A DNA stretch of 64,000 bases from Sphingomonas sanguinis NBRC 13937. Its GTDB lineage: Bacteria; Pseudomonadota; Alphaproteobacteria; Sphingomonadales; Sphingomonadaceae. Below the pieces are notes generated by a model. It was not told the origin of the DNA. It ran no database searches and saw only the letters and a list, made by a program, of their open reading frames with translations. Where the stretch lies: NCBI RefSeq assembly GCF_001591005.1, contig NZ_BCTY01000015.1:1-64000 (forward strand). Direction: 5' to 3'. A program made the position numbers and the translations under genes. Shown in pieces: positions 30,118 to 37,988 of the stretch (position 1 is its first letter; the number at the start of each line of letters is the position of its first letter).

Positions 30118-31482
30118 CTATCGCGACCGAAGGCGGAAAGTGAAGATCGCCCCCTCGCCCGGCGCGCTCTCGACGCTCAGCTCGCCGCCCATCGCACGAG
30201 CCAAGCGGCGGGCGATGTAGAGGCCCAGGCCGTTGCCGCCCGGCTCGCTCGGGTCGACGCGCTCGAACTTCTCGAAGATGCGCGCCTGATCCTCGGGTGC
30301 GATGCCCTTGCCGTGATCGGCGACGCCGACCAGCGCCCATTCGCCGTCGCGCTCGGCGGTGACCACCACCTCGCCGCCGCGCGGGGAATAGCGCACGGCA
30401 TTGCCGATCAGGTTGATCATGATCTGCAGTGACCGGCCGAAATCGCCGATCGCGGGCAGCCCCTCCGACAGCGCGGGACGGCGGATCGTCACCCCGGCAG
30501 CGTCCGCGCGTACACCCAGCAGTCCGGCCGCGCGGCGCGCCACATCGGCCAGGTCGATCGGGGTCGCGGTCAGGCGGAAATCGGCCTGCTCGATCGCTTG
30601 CAACTCGACCAGATTGTCGACCAGCCCCATCAGATGCCGTCCGGCATGGGCGATGTCGTTCGCATAGTCGGCATATTCCGCCGCAATCGGCCCGTCTGCC
30701 CGCGCCGCGATGCTGTCGGCATTGGCGACGATCCGCGCCAAGGGCGTGCGCAACGCCTTGTCCAACCCCGCCGTAAACGTCTCGGTCAGCGGCGGACCGC
30801 CCGGCGGAATGAGCGCGTCGCTATCGTCCTCGCCGGGCTCGTCGATCAAGAAGGTGGCGCCGACCAGCCCCGCAATCCCGCCCATGCCATCATGGCGGAT
30901 CGCGGCCGACAGCCGCACCGGCGCATCGGTCGGGCGCAGTCGGGCCCCGCGTCCGTCGAGCGGCGCGGCCTCGTCCAGCAGGCGGCTCGTGCCCGTCGCC
31001 TTGGGATCGAAGACAAACAGCGCGTTCAGCGGACGGCCCAGCATCGCCTCGGCATCGAAACCATGACGCAGGCCAGCCCCCGGCGACAGGAAGGTCAAGC
31101 GAAGCGCCGCATCGGTTTCCCAGCGGAAATCGGCACCGGCCGCGGCATAATCGGGCGGCGGTGCGCTCGGCCTCCACGCGCTGCGGTCGCGCCAGCCGCT
31201 CACGCTCAAGCGAATTTGCCCGGTCTCGGGCCGTGCCTGGACCCACAGGTCGAGATCGCCCTCGTCATCGGCGACCAGCACCTTGCGCGACACCGTAATG
31301 CCCAGCCGCCGGGCAAGCCGCGCCACCCGCGCGATCGGCGGCACCGCCATCCGGTCCCCCGCCCCGCCCCCGGCGCGCATATGCAGCAGCTCGATCGGGG
31401 GGTCGGCCGACAGGATATGGTCGCCCGCGTCCAGAATGGCACGCGCGACCATCGATTCGCCGGGGCTATCCATCGAGGTCAT
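30118..31482 (-). CDS. Histidine-kinase-like protein lacking the phospho-accepting His
   Basis: A 454-residue soluble protein. A PAS-like segment starts near residue 120 (DFRWETDAALRLTFLSPGAG). A HisKA-like helical pair is at about 235-300 and a GHKL ATPase domain at 335-454, with N-box LIGNAVRYSP, G1 GVADHGKGIAPED and G2 GGNGLGLYIARRLA intact. In the HisKA motif, where kinases have S-H-E-L-R-T-P-L, this protein reads D-K-A-L-R-T-P-L: Lys242 (codon AAG at 30757-30759) replaces histidine. It therefore probably binds ATP but cannot phosphorylate itself in the usual way; it may be a pseudokinase or scaffold. No membrane segment. The ATG overlaps the stop of the DUF2336 gene. Confidence 0.85.
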   Translation of the reverse strand: MTSMDSPGESMVARAILDAGDHILSADPPIELLHMRAGGGAGDRMAVPPIARVARLARRLGITVSRKVLVADDEGDLDLWVQARPETGQIRLSVSGWRDRSAWRPSAPPPDYAAAGADFRWETDAALRLTFLSPGAGLRHGFDAEAMLGRPLNALFVFDPKATGTSRLLDEAAPLDGRGARLRPTDAPVRLSAAIRHDGMGGIAGLVGATFLIDEPGEDDSDALIPPGGPPLTETFTAGLDKALRTPLARIVANADSIAARADGPIAAEYADYANDIAHAGRHLMGLVDNLVELQAIEQADFRLTATPIDLADVARRAAGLLGVRADAAGVTIRRPALSEGLPAIGDFGRSLQIMINLIGNAVRYSPRGGEVVVTAERDGEWALVGVADHGKGIAPEDQARIFEKFERVDPSEPGGNGLGLYIARRLARAMGGELSVESAPGEGAIFTFRLRSR

Positions 31483-32549
31483 CGACGCGCGAAACCTTCC
31501 AACCGCTCCATCGCCTCACGGAACGCGCGAGGCAGCCTCAGGGACGCGATGGCCTGGCGGGAATCCTCCGGCGACACCGCCATGATCGCCTCGACCGCGT
31601 CGGCAAAGCCCTCGACGTCGCGGCGGCCATCAGCCTCGCACAGAGCCCAGCCGATCCGCGCGATCGTCGCCCGATCCATATCGAGCGCGCGCAGCACGAG
31701 CCAGAGGCGATCGCCCTCCGGCTCCAGTACGATCTCACGCACCAGGTCGACGTCGATGCCGCAGGCATGGGTCAGCAGCGCGATGAACAGGCCCAGCTGG
31801 CGATCGGACAGGCTCTCGACCAGCAATTCGGGCAATTCCGCCGCGCGTGCGTCGATCGCGGCGGCCAGCTTCAGCGTCGCGGCGAGCGGCCGATCCCCGG
31901 CCTCCTGCGCGGCGAGCACCCGCTCCGCCGCCTGGGCCAAAGCCCTGTCATGAGCCACATCGCCACCCTGGCGTAGCACCGCCGCGATCATCCAGACCAG
32001 TCGGTGATGCTGCTCGGCGGGCAGCGCCACCGCCTCGCCCTCCAGCCCGGCAGTGCGGACACGCCCCTCGGCCACCAGCACGCCGCGCGCCGCCGCCGCG
32101 ACGATCCGGTCGGGCGCTTCGGTCAGTCGGACGAGCAGGCTGGGCGCATCCCCCGCCATGCTGTCGATCGGCAATCCTTCGGCCAGCAACGCCAGCCGGA
32201 CCTGGGCCACCAATTCGGTCATGAGTTCAGCGTCACTCAGGCATCCGGCCTGTCGCAATCGCTCGAACACGGTGCCGGGGGGCGGCATCGGGCTAGCACT
32301 CTCTCCATCGCGGGTCAGGCGTTCCACCTGGCGCAGCAGGTCGCGCGCCACCGTTTCCACCAGCGTGCGCAGCCGGGTCGTCACCTCAAACCGGATTCGC
32401 TCGGTCAGCCGGACGTCATCGGCCAGACCCAGGTCCGCGAGCGCTCCGTCGCGCCGGGCGACCGCCCGCGCACGCGCCGCCGCGACGCGCGCGGACAATG
32501 CCGCGCCCTGCCATTCGGAAGCCTGAAATGGGTCCGGTTCGACCGCCAT
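31479..32549 (-). CDS. DUF2336-like alpha-helical protein
   Basis: A 356-residue soluble, Ala/Leu-rich protein made of repeated helices, fitting the DUF2336 group of alphaproteobacteria (HEAT-like repeats, function unknown). The N-terminal part has LTERIRFEVTTRLRTLVETV and LTEAPDRIVAAAARGVLVAE, typical of this group as I recall; the assignment is from memory of the pattern. Its stop overlaps the ATG of the histidine-kinase-like gene (ATGA, 31479-31482), so the two are made together. It follows the nucleotidyltransferase-like gene by 35 bases. An adaptor role beside the kinase-like protein is a plausible inference. Confidence 0.65.
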   Translation of the reverse strand: MAVEPDPFQASEWQGAALSARVAAARARAVARRDGALADLGLADDVRLTERIRFEVTTRLRTLVETVARDLLRQVERLTRDGESASPMPPPGTVFERLRQAGCLSDAELMTELVAQVRLALLAEGLPIDSMAGDAPSLLVRLTEAPDRIVAAAARGVLVAEGRVRTAGLEGEAVALPAEQHHRLVWMIAAVLRQGGDVAHDRALAQAAERVLAAQEAGDRPLAATLKLAAAIDARAAELPELLVESLSDRQLGLFIALLTHACGIDVDLVREIVLEPEGDRLWLVLRALDMDRATIARIGWALCEADGRRDVEGFADAVEAIMAVSPEDSRQAIASLRLPRAFREAMERLEGFARR

Positions 32550-32584
32550 CCGGCACCGCTAACCCCTTTGATGTTAAAGCGACA

Positions 32585-33769
32585 CTAAACTTGCGACCGC
32601 AATGTCTCGATTGCGGACGTCAAAGTGACGATCGCATAGACACTCGCCAGGGCCAGTCCCCACACGCCGGCGCCCAGCAGGGTCATGGGCCAAAGGACCA
32701 TCAGATAGGCGGGCGGGCTGGCCCACCAGCGCCGACGGAAGCGATACAGCCCCGCCCGCTCCGCCAGGCTGCCCAGAATCACCAGCATCAGCGCCAGGAC
32801 CGGGGCGACTTCATCACCGCCCATCCGATATTGCTGCCACCCCAGCGCCGCGATGGCGAGCGCAGCCAGACCGGCAATCGCCGCCGACTGAGCACGGGCC
32901 GCCCCCTGCTCGTCACGCAGGCCCGCCAGCGTCTCGCCCAGGCCGAGACCCAGCGTTCCCGCGATTGCCGCGAACAGGCCCAGCGCGGGGAAACCAAATA
33001 GGATCAGCACCAGCCCCAGCGCACCCAGACCGGCACCAGCCCCCCCGGCGACATGGGCGGGCACGGCGCGCTCGACCAGACGCGGCAGGGCGAGCCGTGC
33101 GACCGGTGCCAGGATGTAACGATCGAACCAGCTGCGTCGTCCCGACACCAGCCGGGCGACGACCGCACGGCCGCGAGCGTCCAGCGTCTCGGCGCGCTGC
33201 ACGATGCCATGCCCCGCCTTCTCGGCATCGGCGGGCAGCGGGATATGCGTCGCGCGAGCCTGCGCCGCCATTCGCAATAGGGTAGATTGCAGGTCATAGT
33301 CGCGCGGCAATGCGGCGACCTCGGCCACGCGGCGAGGGTCGATCCGGGCTACCCCAGCCCAGGCCATGTGTCCGCCCACCCGCTCCAGCCCCGGCTCGGC
33401 CGCCGCCTCGGGCAGCACAATCAGCGCATCGTGCCCGGTGTCGCGCAGGACCATCGCGATGGTGTCCTCGGTGGTGATCAGGCCGTCGGCCAGTACCACC
33501 AGCCGCGATAGGGGATGCAGCTTCTCCGCCGCTTCGACCGCGCTGCGCACCGTATCGACCACGACCCCGCGCTGGGCGATGCGCGCAATGGCACCCAGTA
33601 GCTCAGGCGTCAGCCGGGCCACGACGATGATGATCTGCGCCGCCCCCGCCGCCATCAGCAGCCGCGCCTGATACTCGATCAGGGTGACGCCTGCGAACGG
33701 CAAGGTGGCCGTCAACCGCCCGGGGCGGTCGTCGGCGTCGTCAATCGCGAAAAGAAGACCGGACAGCAT
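32585..33769 (-). CDS. Nucleotidyltransferase-like membrane protein with a decayed CDP-alcohol transferase-like domain
   Basis: A 394-residue protein in two parts. Residues 1-180 look like a GT-A-type nucleotidyltransferase (LTATLPFAGVTLIEYQARLL, then IIIVVAR and LVVLADGLITTED strands). Residues about 205-390 are a membrane domain with several helices. The junction (RRSWFDRYILAPVARLALPR) and the helices after it recall bifunctional nucleotidyltransferase/CDP-alcohol phosphatidyltransferase proteins such as the di-myo-inositol phosphate pathway enzyme. However, the position of the DGxxAR...D...D motif reads GLGLGETLAGLRDE (residues 274-287), without the aspartates. The likeness is my inference; catalytic activity of the membrane half seems lost. 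It sits between the DUF2336 and Hpt-like genes. Confidence 0.6.
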   Translation of the reverse strand: MLSGLLFAIDDADDRPGRLTATLPFAGVTLIEYQARLLMAAGAAQIIIVVARLTPELLGAIARIAQRGVVVDTVRSAVEAAEKLHPLSRLVVLADGLITTEDTIAMVLRDTGHDALIVLPEAAAEPGLERVGGHMAWAGVARIDPRRVAEVAALPRDYDLQSTLLRMAAQARATHIPLPADAEKAGHGIVQRAETLDARGRAVVARLVSGRRSWFDRYILAPVARLALPRLVERAVPAHVAGGAGAGLGALGLVLILFGFPALGLFAAIAGTLGLGLGETLAGLRDEQGAARAQSAAIAGLAALAIAALGWQQYRMGGDEVAPVLALMLVILGSLAERAGLYRFRRRWWASPPAYLMVLWPMTLLGAGVWGLALASVYAIVTLTSAIETLRSQV

Positions 33770-33849
33770 GGCGTGCTGTTAGGCGCTTGCCGCCCACCAT
33801 GCCAGCCCCGAGCGTCCGAAGCGGTCGCCCGCCCCGGTCCCCCCACCGT

Positions 33850-34143
33850 TCAAAGCCGGGCAACGACCTCGGCGATCTTGTCCAGCAGCGCGGCGTCAGG
33901 GGTATCGCGATCCGCCGCCTGTCCCGCCAGGGTCATCAGCGGCAGCGCATTGACGCTGGCGGCCAAGCCCTTGAGTCGCAAGGATGCTTCGCGCCATTCC
34001 TGGCCGTCCTCGGCGAGGCGCATCGACTCCAGCGCGCGCGTCACGCCCTCGACGAACGCGCAGCGCAGATCCTGGATGACAGCCGGTTCATCACCGGCCA
34101 CCGCCGCCAGGGCAGAGTCAATCGTACCGTGCTCATAAGTCAT
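33850..34143 (-). CDS. Hpt-like helical protein lacking the phospho-accepting His
   Basis: A 97-residue all-helical protein with the spacing of a histidine phosphotransfer (Hpt) domain. The motif that normally reads A-H-x-L-K-G reads S-L-R-L-K-G here: Leu55 (codon TTG at 33979-33981) stands at the histidine position while Lys58-Gly59 are kept. It therefore should not carry a phosphoryl group; some Hpt-like proteins without His bind kinases or regulators instead. It is probably the first gene of the minus-strand unit leading to the kinase-like protein, and is divergent from the coiled-coil gene. The short length makes the family call moderate. Confidence 0.6.
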   Translation of the reverse strand: MTYEHGTIDSALAAVAGDEPAVIQDLRCAFVEGVTRALESMRLAEDGQEWREASLRLKGLAASVNALPLMTLAGQAADRDTPDAALLDKIAEVVARL

Positions 34144-34245
34144 GCGCTCCCCCTAAACCGGGAGAGCCGCTGCACGGAATAGCGCAATTCGCTTTCTGCG
34201 ACGAACAAACGTGATAAACCGACCCATTGTGACACGGGGGCTCAG

Positions 34246-36567
34246 ATGATCGTGGATTTGCGCGCGGAGCGTCAGGACAGGTCGGACATGCCGGACGTGG
34301 ATGCCGAGCAGGCGGCCTATCCCGCGCCATTCCCGGCCGAACACGCGGCGCCGTCGCCCCTCCCCGTCGCCGACAGCCCCTGGCTGGACGAAGGCCCCGA
34401 ACCGGCCGAGCTGACGCCGCCCGCCCGCGCGCCGATGATCCTGGCCATCGCGGCGGCACTGGTCTGGGCCGGGGCGGTGTTGGGCTGGGGGCTGAGCCGC
34501 ACGTCCGAGCTCTCGCCCGCGACGCTGGCACCGCTGGTCACCATGGCGCTGGCCGGGCCGATGCTGATCGCGATCCTCTGGCTGATCGTGCAGCGGACCA
34601 GCCGCGCGGAACAGCGCCGCTTCGCCATGACCGCGCACGACATGCGGGTCGAGGCGATGGCGCTGGAGCGTGCGGTCGAGGCGATCGGCCAGGCGCTGGC
34701 CGCGAACCGCTCCGAATTGTCGGCCCAGGCAATTGCCCTGTCCGAAATGGCCCAGGCGGCCGAAACCCGTTTCAACACCATCGCTCGCGATCTGGCCGAC
34801 GATATCCAGATGGTCGAAGCGCACGGCCGGACGCTGGCCGAGATTGCCGGGACCAGCCAGGCGAGCCTGACCCAGCTGCTCGACGCCCTGCCCCGTGCGG
34901 CGGACGAGGTCGGCGAGGCGAGCGATCGGATGGCCGAGGCGGCACGCTCTGCGGAAAGCCATGCGGCGGCGCTCGATGCGCAATTCGTGGCGCTGGGCCG
35001 ACGCGGGCAGGACGCCGACACGATCGCCAGCGGCGCGGCGCTTCGCCTCGCCAGCCATATCGAACAGATGGAGGCGACCAGCCGGACCGCCAGCGAGCAT
35101 CTGGAAAACGTCACCGCCAATGTCGCGGTCACCATCGACGAACTGCTCGACCGCACGGCCGAGGCGATCGACCAGTCGCGCAAGGGCATCGCGGCGCAGG
35201 GCGAGGCGATGCTGGCGATGGTCAGCGCCAACCAGGCCGCGCTCGACAACGCCGCGCGCAACAGTGCCGACGCGCTGGCCGAACGGATCACCACGGTCGA
35301 CGGTGCGGTGACGCGCCTGACCGGCGAGTTGGAGGCGCAGCGTATCGCGGGTGAGGCGATGATCGACACGCTCGACACCGCGCTCGACCGAGTGGAGGCA
35401 CGGATCGCCGTGCTCCATTCCCAGGGGACCGAGAAGTCGCAGATGCTCGCAGCCTCGATCAGCGCGCTGGGCGGCTCGGCCGATGCGATGACCGGTGCGC
35501 TGGAGGCGGGCGAGACCATGGCCAACCGCGTCATCGGCACCACCGAAACGCTGCTGATCGCCCTCGATGCCGCCGCGCGCGAGATCGACGAGACGCTGCC
35601 CGAAGCGCTGGGCCGACTCGATCAGCGGATGCACGCCAGTCACGAGATCGTGGTGCAGACCAAGCCCGAACTGCTCGCGCTGGTCGCCGCGGCGGAGAGC
35701 ACGCATGAGGCGATCGAGGCCATTGCCGATGTCATCGCCGAACAGCGCCAGACGCTGGAGACGCTGTCCGGCTCGCTGATCGAAACGCTGACGAGCGGGC
35801 GAGCCAAGGCCGATGCGCTGGGCATGATGGTCGACGAGACGATCGACCGCACCCACCGCTTCGCCGACGAGGCCGCGCCGAAGCTGGTCGACGCGCTGCT
35901 GCATGTGCGCGAAACCGCCGCGACCGCCGCCGAAAAGGCGCGCGAGACGCTGGCCGAGGTCATTCCCCAAGCCGCGCAGGCGCTGGAACAGGCGAGCGCC
36001 GAGGCAATGCGTCGCGCCACCGGCGACACGGTCGAGCGACAGGTCCACGCCATCATCGACGCGACCCAAAGCGCCGTCGAGGCCGCAACCCGCGCGACCG
36101 AGCGGCTGGCGCGCCAGGCCGACCTGATCGTCGAGAAGACGGGACTCGTCGAATCGCGGATCGAGGATGCCCGGACCGAACGCGAAGAGGCCGACCGCGA
36201 CAATTTCGCGCGCCGGGCCTCTCTGCTGGTCGAATCGCTCAACTCGGCGTCGATCGACATCACCAAGATCTATGCGCCCGAGGTCACCGACAGCGCCTGG
36301 GCCGCCTATCTGAAGGGGGATCGCGGCGTCTTCACTCGGCGCGCGGTGCGCATCCTGGATTCGCATCAGGCGCGTGACATCGCCGACCTGTATGACGACG
36401 ATGCCAAGTTCCGTGACCATGTGAACCGCTACATCCATGATTTCGAAGCGATGTTGCGCGGCGTACTCGCCCAGCGTGACGGATCGCCGCTGGGCGTGAC
36501 GTTGCTCTCCTCCGACATGGGCAAGCTCTATGTCGCGCTGGCCCAAGCGATCGAACGGTTGCGGTAA
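34246..36567 (+). CDS. Long coiled-coil membrane protein
   Basis: A 773-residue protein. A Pro/Ala/Glu-rich cytoplasmic tail (1-60) is followed by two membrane helices (about 63-83 and 96-117) and then some 560 residues of Ala/Glu/Asp/Thr-rich heptad-type helix with repeated GEA, AEA and AIDQ patterns, up to about 680. A compact C-terminal region follows (SLLVESLNSASIDITKIYAP, then DDDAKFRDHVNRYIHDFEAM). The topology, two N-terminal helices and a giant cytoplasmic coiled coil, resembles the alphaproteobacterial polarity factor TipN, but homology is not shown. It also resembles methyl-accepting-type coils, without HAMP or a signalling tip. A GGGGG lies shortly before the ATG. Confidence 0.75.
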   Translation: MIVDLRAERQDRSDMPDVDAEQAAYPAPFPAEHAAPSPLPVADSPWLDEGPEPAELTPPARAPMILAIAAALVWAGAVLGWGLSRTSELSPATLAPLVTMALAGPMLIAILWLIVQRTSRAEQRRFAMTAHDMRVEAMALERAVEAIGQALAANRSELSAQAIALSEMAQAAETRFNTIARDLADDIQMVEAHGRTLAEIAGTSQASLTQLLDALPRAADEVGEASDRMAEAARSAESHAAALDAQFVALGRRGQDADTIASGAALRLASHIEQMEATSRTASEHLENVTANVAVTIDELLDRTAEAIDQSRKGIAAQGEAMLAMVSANQAALDNAARNSADALAERITTVDGAVTRLTGELEAQRIAGEAMIDTLDTALDRVEARIAVLHSQGTEKSQMLAASISALGGSADAMTGALEAGETMANRVIGTTETLLIALDAAAREIDETLPEALGRLDQRMHASHEIVVQTKPELLALVAAAESTHEAIEAIADVIAEQRQTLETLSGSLIETLTSGRAKADALGMMVDETIDRTHRFADEAAPKLVDALLHVRETAATAAEKARETLAEVIPQAAQALEQASAEAMRRATGDTVERQVHAIIDATQSAVEAATRATERLARQADLIVEKTGLVESRIEDARTEREEADRDNFARRASLLVESLNSASIDITKIYAPEVTDSAWAAYLKGDRGVFTRRAVRILDSHQARDIADLYDDDAKFRDHVNRYIHDFEAMLRGVLAQRDGSPLGVTLLSSDMGKLYVALAQAIERLR

Positions 36568-36580
36568 TGGAGTGCGGCGC

Positions 36581-36952
36581 TCAGCGGTTCAGCGCATAGA
36601 CCCGCACCCGATGCCCATCGGGATCGAGCGCGACGAAGCTCCGCCCGAAGGGGCGGTCCATGGGCGGCATCAGCATCGTCACACCTTGCGCCACCCACTC
36701 CGCGAAACGGGCATCCACACCCTCGCGGCCGTTCTGCTTGAGCCCGATCTCGATGCCTCCCGTGGGGTTATCGGAGGGCGGATCGATCACGTCACGCTGC
36801 CAGAGTCCCAGCGCATGGCCGGGCGAAAGGGCGAACAGGGCAAAGGCGTCGCTGACATCCAGCGGCTCACGGCCTAGAATTGGGCGGTAGAATTCCACGC
36901 TGGCCGCCGGATCGGCGACGTGCTGCAGGATCGTCGTTTCAGGACAGGTCAT
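36581..36952 (-). CDS. VOC (glyoxalase-fold) family protein
   Basis: A 123-residue protein with the paired beta-alpha-beta-beta-beta units of the vicinal oxygen chelate fold: the N-terminal ILQHVADPAASVEFYRPILG and the C-terminal GRSFVALDPDGHRVRVYAL. Members include glyoxalase I, dioxygenases and antibiotic-binding proteins; the metal ligands cannot be assigned with confidence and the substrate is unknown. A GGAG about 8 bases before the ATG at 36952 supports the start. It follows the WYL regulator gene by 30 bases on the same strand and may be under its control. Confidence 0.88.
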   Translation of the reverse strand: MTCPETTILQHVADPAASVEFYRPILGREPLDVSDAFALFALSPGHALGLWQRDVIDPPSDNPTGGIEIGLKQNGREGVDARFAEWVAQGVTMLMPPMDRPFGRSFVALDPDGHRVRVYALNR

Positions 36953-36982
36953 GGCATAGCTCCTTGGTTCGAGAAGCCGTGC

Positions 36983-37708
36983 CTATTCGATACCTGCGTC
37001 AGTTTCCGTCAGCAGGAAGCGCTCCAGCGGAAGGTCGTTCGCCTCGCGCCATTCGCGTAGCAGCAGTGTACGGCGACGCGGATAGCGCCCTTCCAGAACG
37101 CGCGCCGCAACGATCCGGTCGATGCGAAACGTGCGATAATTGCTCCGCAACTCGCACCAGCCGAGCAGGACATCCGCCCTGTCGAACAAGGCGATCGCAA
37201 ACGGCCAGACGATCCGTTCCGAAGGCCGCCCCTCCGCATCGCGGTATATCAGTGACAGGCGTCGCTCGCTGCGGATGGCCGCGCGCAAGGGAGCAGGATC
37301 GACCTTCGCCTCATAAGGTTCGGAGTGCGGACCGATGAACAAATGAGTACCGCGCATCGCCTCGGCCTGCTCCGGCGTCATCGCGCGCATGATCCATGCG
37401 GCGGCACTACGCGCCGCCTGCCCCATCGCGGGGTCCGCGCGCTCGGCGACCCAGCGCGCGCCGAGGACCAGCGCCTCCATCTCCTCGACCGGGAAGCTCA
37501 TCGGCGGCAGCATGAAACCAGGCTTCAGGCGATAGCCCACCCCCGCCCCACCTTCGACATCCGCGCCCATCGCCTGAAGCGTCGCGATGTCGCGGTAGAG
37601 GGTACGCAGCGAGATACCGAGCTGCTCGGCTAGATGCCGCCCGGACACGACGCCGCTCTGGCGGTGCAGTAGGTGCAGCAGATCGAACAGGCGGGACGCA
37701 CGCGCCAT
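36983..37708 (-). CDS. YafY-type HTH/WYL transcriptional regulator
   Basis: A 241-residue regulator. A DeoR-like winged helix-turn-helix is at the N-terminus (residues about 5-60; GRHLAEQLGISLRTLYRDIA), followed by a WYL domain (about 140-205) with ERRLSLIYRDAEGRPSERIV and GWCELRSNYRTFRIDRI. WYL domains are thought to bind small ligands or nucleic acid. The target is probably the downstream VOC gene, an inference from adjacency. It starts one base after the stop of the DUF1467 gene, so it may be read on the end of the nuo-rnj transcript. Confidence 0.92.
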   Translation of the reverse strand: MARASRLFDLLHLLHRQSGVVSGRHLAEQLGISLRTLYRDIATLQAMGADVEGGAGVGYRLKPGFMLPPMSFPVEEMEALVLGARWVAERADPAMGQAARSAAAWIMRAMTPEQAEAMRGTHLFIGPHSEPYEAKVDPAPLRAAIRSERRLSLIYRDAEGRPSERIVWPFAIALFDRADVLLGWCELRSNYRTFRIDRIVAARVLEGRYPRRRTLLLREWREANDLPLERFLLTETDAGIE

Positions 37709-37709
37709 G

Positions 37710-37985
37710 TCAGACGCCCCGGCTCACCCCGCTCCAGTCGAGCATGTCGGCGGTGATCCAGCCATAGACATAGTTCAGGTAGAACAGCACGAACATCACC
37801 GTCGCGACGATCGTCGTGCGAACGAAGAAGCGCCCGATCAGAAAGACGTGCGGCGCGCTCTCGGCGGTGCCGGGGATATGCTCGGCACCGACCTCGTGCG
37901 TGGTCCTGACCCCGAAGGGCAGGACCAGGAACACGGCGAGGAACCAGAACAGGACGTAGATCGCAAGGGCCGACGTCCAGTGCAT
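37710..37985 (-). CDS. DUF1467 family membrane protein
   Basis: A 91-residue protein with two membrane helices (about 6-26, ALAIYVLFWFLAVFLVLPFG, and 53-73, TTIVATVMFVLFYLNYVYGW) joined by a loop with GVRTTHEVGAEHIPGT, the family signature. DUF1467 is widespread in alphaproteobacteria and of unknown function. It lies three bases downstream of rnj on the same strand, the usual order in sphingomonads, which supports the call. Confidence 0.9.
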   Translation of the reverse strand: MHWTSALAIYVLFWFLAVFLVLPFGVRTTHEVGAEHIPGTAESAPHVFLIGRFFVRTTIVATVMFVLFYLNYVYGWITADMLDWSGVSRGV

Positions 37986-37988
37986 GGC

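Noticed and set aside
34153..36546. Minus-strand open frame of 797 codons opposite the coiled-coil gene
   Set aside because: Gly/Arg/Asp/His-rich composition typical of an antisense frame in high-GC DNA; the plus-strand frame has a good start, membrane helices and heptads.
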